Assembly (NCBI GenBank): GCA_009602725.1
Contig: WELB01000136.1
Coordinates: 33,295-45,175, forward strand
DNA from: Spirogloea muscicola
Taxonomy: Eukaryota; Streptophyta; Zygnematophyceae; Spirogloeales; Spirogloeaceae
DNA: 11,881 nucleotides
Direction of reading: 5' to 3'
Shown: in pieces, positions 7,949 through 11,881 of the stretch
Layout of the letters: each line of letters starts with the position of its first letter
How positions within the stretch are numbered: the first letter of the stretch is position 1
Made by a program: the position numbers and the translations under genes
The notes under the pieces: model-generated
Seen by the model: only the letters and a program-made list of their open reading frames with translations
The model's database searches: none
Told to the model about the DNA's origin: nothing

Positions 7949-8536
7949 ATGGCGGTCCTGCTGGCTAGCCAACAACAGCCGGCGCCGATCCGAGCGGCGA
8001 CTGCAGCAGAGCTGGAGCGCCAGCTGCACGATATCAACGACAACATGCAACAGGCCCGTGTCGGTCTACAGATGCCGGAGATTCAACAGAACCCGATAGA
8101 CGTGCATGATTTTCAGATGTGCATCCGCGGCTTACTTTGACAATGGCAAAAGGTGGCCGACATGCGGCAGCGAGCCATGGGCATAGAACACCCCGAAGAT
8201 GCCTACGACGACGACCACGACGACGACGGTGCCTGGGACATCAATTTCGCATGGGAATCAAAGCCACCACCGGCCCCACGGTCACTACCATTTGCGACTT
8301 TCACGCCGCCAGCGATACCGCCGCCGCGGCCACACCAACAACTACAACGACGCCGACAGGAGAGTACATGGGATGAGATTAGCAGTGTTGCAAGCAAGAG
8401 AAGGAAGAGAAGGAATAGAACAGGAGGAACACAGCACGGTACCGCACGAGGGGAGATGAAGAAAGACAACCAAGCCCCCGGGATTTTTTCTGGGGGGGGC
8501 AGTAAGGAGGGAGATGTGTGCTGTGAACGTCATTAA
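7949..8536 (+). pseudogene. Broken unrecognised ORF of the element, left arm
   Basis: A frame opens at ATG 7949, meets TGA at 8138-8140, and continues open in the same frame to TAA at 8534-8536 (about 195 codons if the stop is ignored). The N-terminal part looks helical (AAELERQLHDIND). The middle has an acidic DDDHDDDG run, then a proline-rich stretch (KPPPAP), then a basic KRRKRRNR patch like a nuclear localisation or nucleic-acid-binding signal near the C-terminus. The right-arm copy is intact at this stop but broken at the next codon, so the ancestral frame probably ran through. I recognise no domain. The layout recalls small Gag-like or DNA-binding proteins of transposons, but this is only a resemblance. 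Both arms have a TAA upstream in frame, which supports ATG 7949 as the start. Confidence 0.6.
8492..8516 (+). other. G-run followed by polypurine stretch
   Basis: Eight G residues (8492-8499) and then AGTAAGGAGGGAGATG lie near the end of the broken ORF. The right arm has the matching run with seven G. This looks like the polypurine tract next to an LTR, but the sequence that follows (TGTGTGCTGTG) does not match the element's left end, so the LTR reading is not supported. Confidence 0.35.
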
Positions 8537-8831
8537 GAGCATTATTCCACGCGAGCTCCCGCAGGGGGCGAGGCGACTGGCGACTTGCAGAGACGCCAGT
8601 GGGGAGGCGAGCATAGTGAGCCTCCACAGGACCCAGCAGGGCGACGAGCCACCACAGGTGGCGAGGAGACATGCAAGGCTGGCGTTGCAGAGGCGAGAAA
8701 AGGGAAGCGCAGCGAATCACAGCGAGCCTCGGCAACCCCTGCAACCTTCCACATTTTTTGGTTTGGTGTGCTATGCATGATTTAGTTTGCACTCTCCTCC
8801 TTAGGCCATGAGGCTCAGCTTCTCCGCAGAG

Positions 8832-8853
8832 ATTATCGTTACATCACTCCCTC
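8832..8853. other. Loop at the palindrome centre, holding an internal terminal 12-mer
   Basis: The arms stop pairing after AGAG (8828-8831) and CTCT (8854-8857). Between them are ATTATCGTTACA, an exact copy of the element's right end, and the filler TCACTCCCTC. The adjoining stem 8791-8831/8854-8894 pairs over 41 bases with about two mismatches, symmetric around 8842.5. The right unit therefore lacks its own inner terminal repeat. Confidence 0.8.
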
Positions 8854-9135
8854 CTCTACGGAGAAGCTGAGCTTCATGGCCTAAGGAGGAGAGTGCAAAC
8901 CAAATCATGCATAGCACACCAAACCAAAAAATGTGAAAAGTTGCAGGGGTTGCCGCGGCTCGCTGTAATTCGCTGCGCTTCCCTTTACTCGCCTCTGCAA
9001 CGCTAGCCCTGCATGTCTCCTCGCCACCTGTGGTGGTTCGTCGCCCTGCTGGATCCTGTGGAAACTCACTATGCTCGCCTCCCCACTGGCGTCCCTGCAA
9101 GTCGCCTCGCCCCCTGCGGAGGCTCGTCTCCCTCC

Positions 9136-9693
9136 TTACTGCACCCCCCCAGAAAAAATCCCGGGGGCTTGGTTGTCTTTCTTCGTCTCCCCTCGTGCGG
9201 TACCGTGCTGTGTTCCTCCTGTTCTATTCCTTCTCTTCCTTCTCTTGCTTGCAACACTGCTAATCTCATCCCATGTACTCTCCTGTCGGCGTCGTCGTAG
9301 TTGTTGGTGTGGCCGCGACGGCGGTATCGCTGGCGGCGTGAAAGTCGCAAATGGTAGTGACCGTGGGGCTGGTGGTGGCCTTGATTCCCATGCGAAATTG
9401 ATGTCCCAGGCACCGTCGTCGTCATGGTCGTCGTCATAGGCATTTCCGGGGTGTTCTATGCCCATGGCTCGCTGCCGCATGTCGGCCACCTCTTGCCATT
9501 ATCGAAGTAAGCCGCGGATGCACATCTGAAAATCATGCACGTCTATCGGGTTCTGTTGAATCTCCGGCATCTGTAGACCGACACGGGCCTGTTGCATGCT
9601 GTCGTTGATATCGTGCAGCTGGCGCTCCAGCTCTGCTGCAGTCGCCGCTCGGATCGGCGCCGGCTGTTGTTGGCTAGCCAGCAGGACCGCCAT
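9136..9693 (-). pseudogene. Broken unrecognised ORF of the element, right arm
   Basis: This is the inverted copy of the left-arm ORF, starting at ATG 9693-9691. It has CGA where the left arm has TGA, but TAA at 9499-9501 one codon later, where the left arm has CAA. After the stop the frame continues to about 9136 and ends early because the G run is one base shorter, shifting the last codons. The same helical, acidic, proline-rich and basic segments are present. Compared with the left copy only a handful of residues differ (for example N to S, ED to GN, K to R, P to S, Q to R, M to T), and most nucleotide differences I see change the amino acid. That suggests no purifying selection since the duplication. 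Function unknown. Confidence 0.6.
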
Positions 9694-9949
9694 GCTCGCA
9701 AGCAGGGCGTGCCGCAGGCGTCCGCTTTAAGCCGGCTAGTTACCCTCGTCGACCGCAGTCCGCTCGTTGTCGGAACTTGAGGGGCCTTGCCGCTGGGTCA
9801 GAAGCCGTGGCCCGGAAGCGTCGTGGCGTGGCGCTGTCGTCGCGCTCTGCGCCCTTTGGTCGTCGGGAGGTGCCGCTGTCATCGCGCTCGTCCTCAATCG
9901 GCGCGGGAGCCGTCGTCGTCAGTTGGCGGCCTGCCCGCGCGCAAGGGAC

Positions 9950-10360
9950 TACGGCGTCTCCACCAGTGAAACGACTGCGAGTCTAACGATCGTGGGTAAG
10001 GCGGCCGGAGTCAAGGCAGCGCAAATGCAAATGGGGAATGGCGTCTGCCAAGAGCTCTCTGATACAGAGAGAACGCACGCGGTGCACATGAAATTGAAAG
10101 GGAGGCCAATTCTAGCCTTACAAATGTCATTTTAACTGGGTAATGAGCTGGCTAAGGGGGACACTAATATCCCCGAGTGAGCACAAGGGTGGAGCCCCCT
10201 ATAGGGAGACCCGGCGTCTCCACCAGTGAAACGACTGCGAGTCTAACGACCGCCGGTAGACGGCCGGAGCCAAGGCAGCGCTGATGCAAATGGGGAATGG
10301 ATTGGGCGTCTGCCAAGAGCTCTCTGATACAAGGGTGGAGCCCCCTATATGGGAGAACCC
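9950..10360 (-). repeat. 148-base repeats of the right arm, one unit interrupted
   Basis: These are the inverted counterparts of the left-arm tandem pair. The outer unit (about 10212-10360) is intact and includes GCAAATGGGGAATGG and CTCTGATACAAGGGTGGAGC. The inner unit is split after GATACA (10061-10066) by a repeat B insertion and resumes at AGGGTGGAGCC (10186). Confidence 0.8.
10067..10185 (+). mobile_element. Repeat B copy inserted in the right arm
   Basis: The left arm and the neighbouring 148-base unit read GATACAAGGGTGG without a break. Here 116 extra bases, starting GAGAGAACGCACGCGGTGC and ending CCCCGAGTGAGC, separate GATACA from AGGGTGG. A 3-base ACA sits on both sides. The inserted sequence shares its start and end with the element at about 6951-7115 (GAGAGGG...GGGTGAGCACA) but has a different middle. 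It carries no ORF. The length and clean ends suggest a MITE or SINE. Confidence 0.75.
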
Positions 10361-10421
10361 GACCGGCAGCTGTCCAACAGCTATGCAGCCAGCTGGTCGT
10401 GGCAGTGCCACCTGCCTAGGC

Positions 10422-10488
10422 CACGTGTCTACAATGGCCACGAGGACCACTACGTGTCCACACGTGGCGCCTATGCATGTGCTACGTG
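10422..10488. promoter_or_regulatory. ACGT-core cluster, right arm
   Basis: Four ACGT cores remain (CACGTG at 10422 and 10461, ACGT near 10452 and 10484), matching the left-arm cluster in reverse. About 23 bases with two of the left-arm boxes are missing, and one box reads CACGAGG on the plus strand. The two arms would therefore differ in promoter strength if these sites are used. Confidence 0.4.
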
Positions 10489-10600
10489 GCACTCAACATA
10501 TCCTCCAACTGTCGTGCAAGCCAGATGCATTGTCAATACTATTACTATAACTGTCAGCCTATTAGGCTAACTACTGCCGTTAACGATCATTATCGTTACA

Positions 10601-10604
10601 CAAG
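10601..10604. repeat. Right candidate target-site duplication CAAG
   Basis: CAAG directly follows the terminal GTTACA and matches the four bases before 7131. Confidence 0.5.
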
Positions 10605-10721
10605 CTAACTTGGGGAGCTGGAGCGCCGTCACGAAAGCCGGAGGCCTGACTTAGAGCGCGCCCTGCACGTTAATGAAGAGCCAATGCTTGCGAGCGCTGC
10701 AAACTAAGCAAGAGCCGCATT

Positions 10722-11290
10722 CTATAATATGCAACTAAGGCCTGCGGAATGCTGGAGTGGCCCAAGCTGGCCCCCCCAACTTCGATGACGCGCATCAACC
10801 AGCCGGGCCAGATGCTGGATCAGGGAGGACCATTTCACGCCGTAGCCTCCGTAGATATCCATGGCACACGGGTAAAGATGGTCCCCTCGGGGATGGTCAT
10901 GGTAGTGCCGCTCCTTCTTACGCTCCGCGCTGGACGTGGCCCAGCCAGACACGGTTGACGTGGGTGCGCCAGCCTTGTATGCGTCGATCAGTACCACGTC
11001 CAAGAGCAGACGAGGCCCACCGCCCAGGGGGGTGGCGACCACGTCCAGACGCCGCACGTATGGCTTGCCGCGCCTTGAGGAGATTGGCATGATGCCGGAC
11101 ACCTCCACCGCCGGATGATATCCCGCCTCTCGCACAATTCCAAACATGGTATCCCTGAGTATAAGTCGTGGGAGGCAATGCGCTCAGCCCCCTCAACACA
11201 CCTCAGCATGTGCGCGGCTTATAGGGCGAGCTTGTCACCGGCAATGTGGCCACACTCGCACTGGCGGATGTCAGCCAAGCATGGGGGGGT
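10722..11290 (-). pseudogene. Relic of a zinc-knuckle plus restriction-like endonuclease tail (non-LTR retrotransposon type)
   Basis: On the minus strand, about 11281 to 11150 reads CECGHIAGD and HMLRC, a C-C-H-C pattern, interrupted by TAA at 11221-11219. After one apparent frameshift near 11170 the next frame reads LRDTMFGIVREAGYHP, then VRRLDVVA, LLLDVVLIDAYKAGA, ERKKERHYHDH and LYPCAMDIYGGYG, and stops at 10722. This order (Cys/His knuckle, arginine-aspartate helix, LDV strand, K/R-rich helix, P-A-x-[DE]-xx-GG-x-G) is what I know from the C-terminal ends of R2-like and related reverse-transcriptase proteins with a restriction-like fold. No reverse transcriptase domain is present upstream; repeat B and GC-rich DNA lie there instead. 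The single stop and frameshift suggest a dead, 5'-truncated copy. The assignment comes from motif memory only. Confidence 0.45.
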
Positions 11291-11325
11291 GGAGGCCGAG
11301 GTGGTGGTGGAGCGCTGTGCGGAGC

Positions 11326-11390
11326 GAGGGAGAAGGCGCGCGGTGCGCATGGAATGGAAGGGTGGCCATTCCAAGCCGAAACACTGTGCC
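11326..11390 (+). repeat. Repeat B copy next to the endonuclease relic
   Basis: GAAGGCGCGCGGTGCGCATG, then GAATGGAAGGGTGGCCATTC and CAAGCCGAAACA follow the repeat B pattern seen at 6871, 6957 and 10067. Here GGAATGG and CCATTCC can pair as a small hairpin, less disrupted than in the other copies. It borders the 5' side of the endonuclease relic. Confidence 0.7.
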
Positions 11391-11881
11391 AAGAAGGGCG
11401 GCGAGGAGCTGTGACAAGCCCGCCCGCCCGCCCGAACAATCAACAGGGGCCACTAGCGTAATAATAGCACTGGAGGAGCGGCCTCCGTGACGAGCCAGTC
11501 GTTTGCCGCCGCAATCCCATCCGCCTCGAGATTCGAACCCGCGCCGCCTGAATGAATATTTGGGGCGGGGCGCGCGCGATGTGGCTAATCGACGGTCGGG
11601 CGCATCGCGCGCCCCGCGGCGCGTGAGCAGATCTGACACGCCAGGCGGCGCACGTGGAGCCCTCGGATTGGTTCAGGGTGCCACGCGGCGGCTGCAGCGC
11701 ACGGCGCGGGGGCGTGGTCCCGGCCGCCCGCCGCACGCGCGTGCGGCGCCGGGGATTGGGGCGGCGTCGGGCGCCCGACGAGGGCCGCTCGGCCTGGGCT
11801 GTCGGACGGCCGATGATTCCGGGGGGGGGGTGGGGCTGGGCGGCCAGTGGCGGGGACGGCGGCGGGGCCACCGGACAGCCG
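11391..11881. promoter_or_regulatory. GC-rich edge, possible promoter of a neighbour outside the window
   Basis: This stretch is strongly G and C rich with many CG pairs. It contains a CACGTG box at 11651, inverted CCAAT boxes (ATTGG) at 11667 and 11755, a 13-bp stem (GGGGCGCGCGATG-type arms at 11567-11581 and 11603-11615), and a ten-G run at 11821-11830 followed by TGGGG. Long open frames here are expected from the base composition and show no domain. CpG-rich promoters look like this, but the gene itself is not visible. Confidence 0.3.

Larger units (their letters stand above)
7131..10600. mobile_element. 3.47-kb palindromic mobile element (inverted dimer)
   Basis: The left arm (7131-8831) is repeated as its reverse complement in the right arm (8854-10600) with high identity, a 22-base loop, and scattered substitutions and indels. 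The outer ends are TGTAACGATAATGATCG and CGATCATTATCGTTACA, and CAAG lies on both sides. The same terminal 12-mer also occurs at the centre (8832-8843), so the left half alone, 7131-8843, is a 1713-base unit with 12-base terminal inverted repeats. Both arms carry the same parts in the same order from outside inwards: ACGT-box cluster, 148-base repeats, an Arg/Asp-rich stretch, a decayed ORF, a G-rich run, and an inner segment leading to the loop. The TG...CA ends fit either LTR-type or some DNA-transposon ends. No transposase, integrase or reverse transcriptase is present, so it must be non-autonomous. Its class is unknown to me. Confidence 0.8.

Noticed and set aside
8119-8459. Thr-rich and Arg-rich open frames overlapping the element ORF
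   Set aside because: They are other-frame shadows of the Asp and Pro codon runs and are less consistent between the arms than the frame reported.
7131-8843. Reading the left unit as a classical LTR retrotransposon
   Set aside because: TG...CA ends and a polypurine-like run at 8501-8514 suggested it, but the sequence after that run does not repeat the sequence at 7131, and no gag, protease, reverse transcriptase or integrase domain is recognisable.
7131-10600. Palindrome as a read or assembly artefact
   Set aside because: Artefactual inverted duplications are near identical; here the arms differ by many substitutions, a 116-base insertion, a 43-base deletion and independent stops.
11523-11545. 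Minus-strand GGGTTCGAATC resembling a tRNA T-arm (B box)
   Set aside because: The outer T-stem pair is mismatched and no acceptor stem, D-arm or anticodon arm can be built upstream, so no tRNA gene is called.
11440-11871. 143-codon Pro/Arg-rich open frame on the minus strand
   Set aside because: Its composition simply follows the extreme GC content, and there is no domain or conserved motif.
1-11881. CRISPR array, bacterial operon or phage region
   Set aside because: No evenly spaced identical repeats with unique spacers, no bacterial gene families, and clear spliceosomal introns point to a eukaryotic nuclear genome.

Overview
The window looks like nuclear DNA of a eukaryotic green alga (chlorophyte); the lineage is an inference. 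The reasons are one gene split into eleven short, GC-rich exons by ten GT-AG introns of about 140 to 360 bases, a telomere-like C4TAAA/C4TAAAA stretch inside an intron, a TGTAA motif just after the stop codon, and many short interspersed repeats. Nothing resembles a bacterial operon.

Layout. (1) 1-3605: a complete gene for a small purple (tartrate-resistant type) acid phosphatase, plus strand. I assembled its 352-codon reading frame by hand from splice sites and family motifs; every junction keeps frame. It starts behind a (CGG)8 run and begins with an N-terminal membrane anchor. Its third metal-site motif reads GDHD where the family normally has GNHD. (2) 3606-7130: a gene-poor stretch of small repeats: a dispersed family around GGCTGTGAAAGGCCAGCCC that occurs in both orientations and makes foldbacks, a higher-order tandem array with a 66-base monomer, one possible orphan exon, and an 86-base repeat next to the palindrome. 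(3) 7131-10600: a 3.47-kb, nearly perfect inverted duplication with arms of about 1.7 kb and a 22-base loop. It begins with TGTAACGATAAT, ends with ATTATCGTTACA, and has CAAG on both sides. Each arm carries a decayed copy of one unrecognised ORF, a cluster of ACGT-core boxes and copies of a 148-base tandem repeat. (4) 10601-11881: on the minus strand, a broken relic resembling the zinc-knuckle plus restriction-like endonuclease tail of some non-LTR retrotransposon proteins, then a very GC-rich edge that may be promoter DNA of a neighbour lying outside the window.

The only convincingly intact host gene is the phosphatase. The rest is best read as layered mobile-element debris. The order of events can be partly seen: a repeat copy sits in only one arm of the palindrome, so it arrived after the palindrome formed, and the ORF in each arm was broken by a different stop codon, so it decayed separately after duplication.
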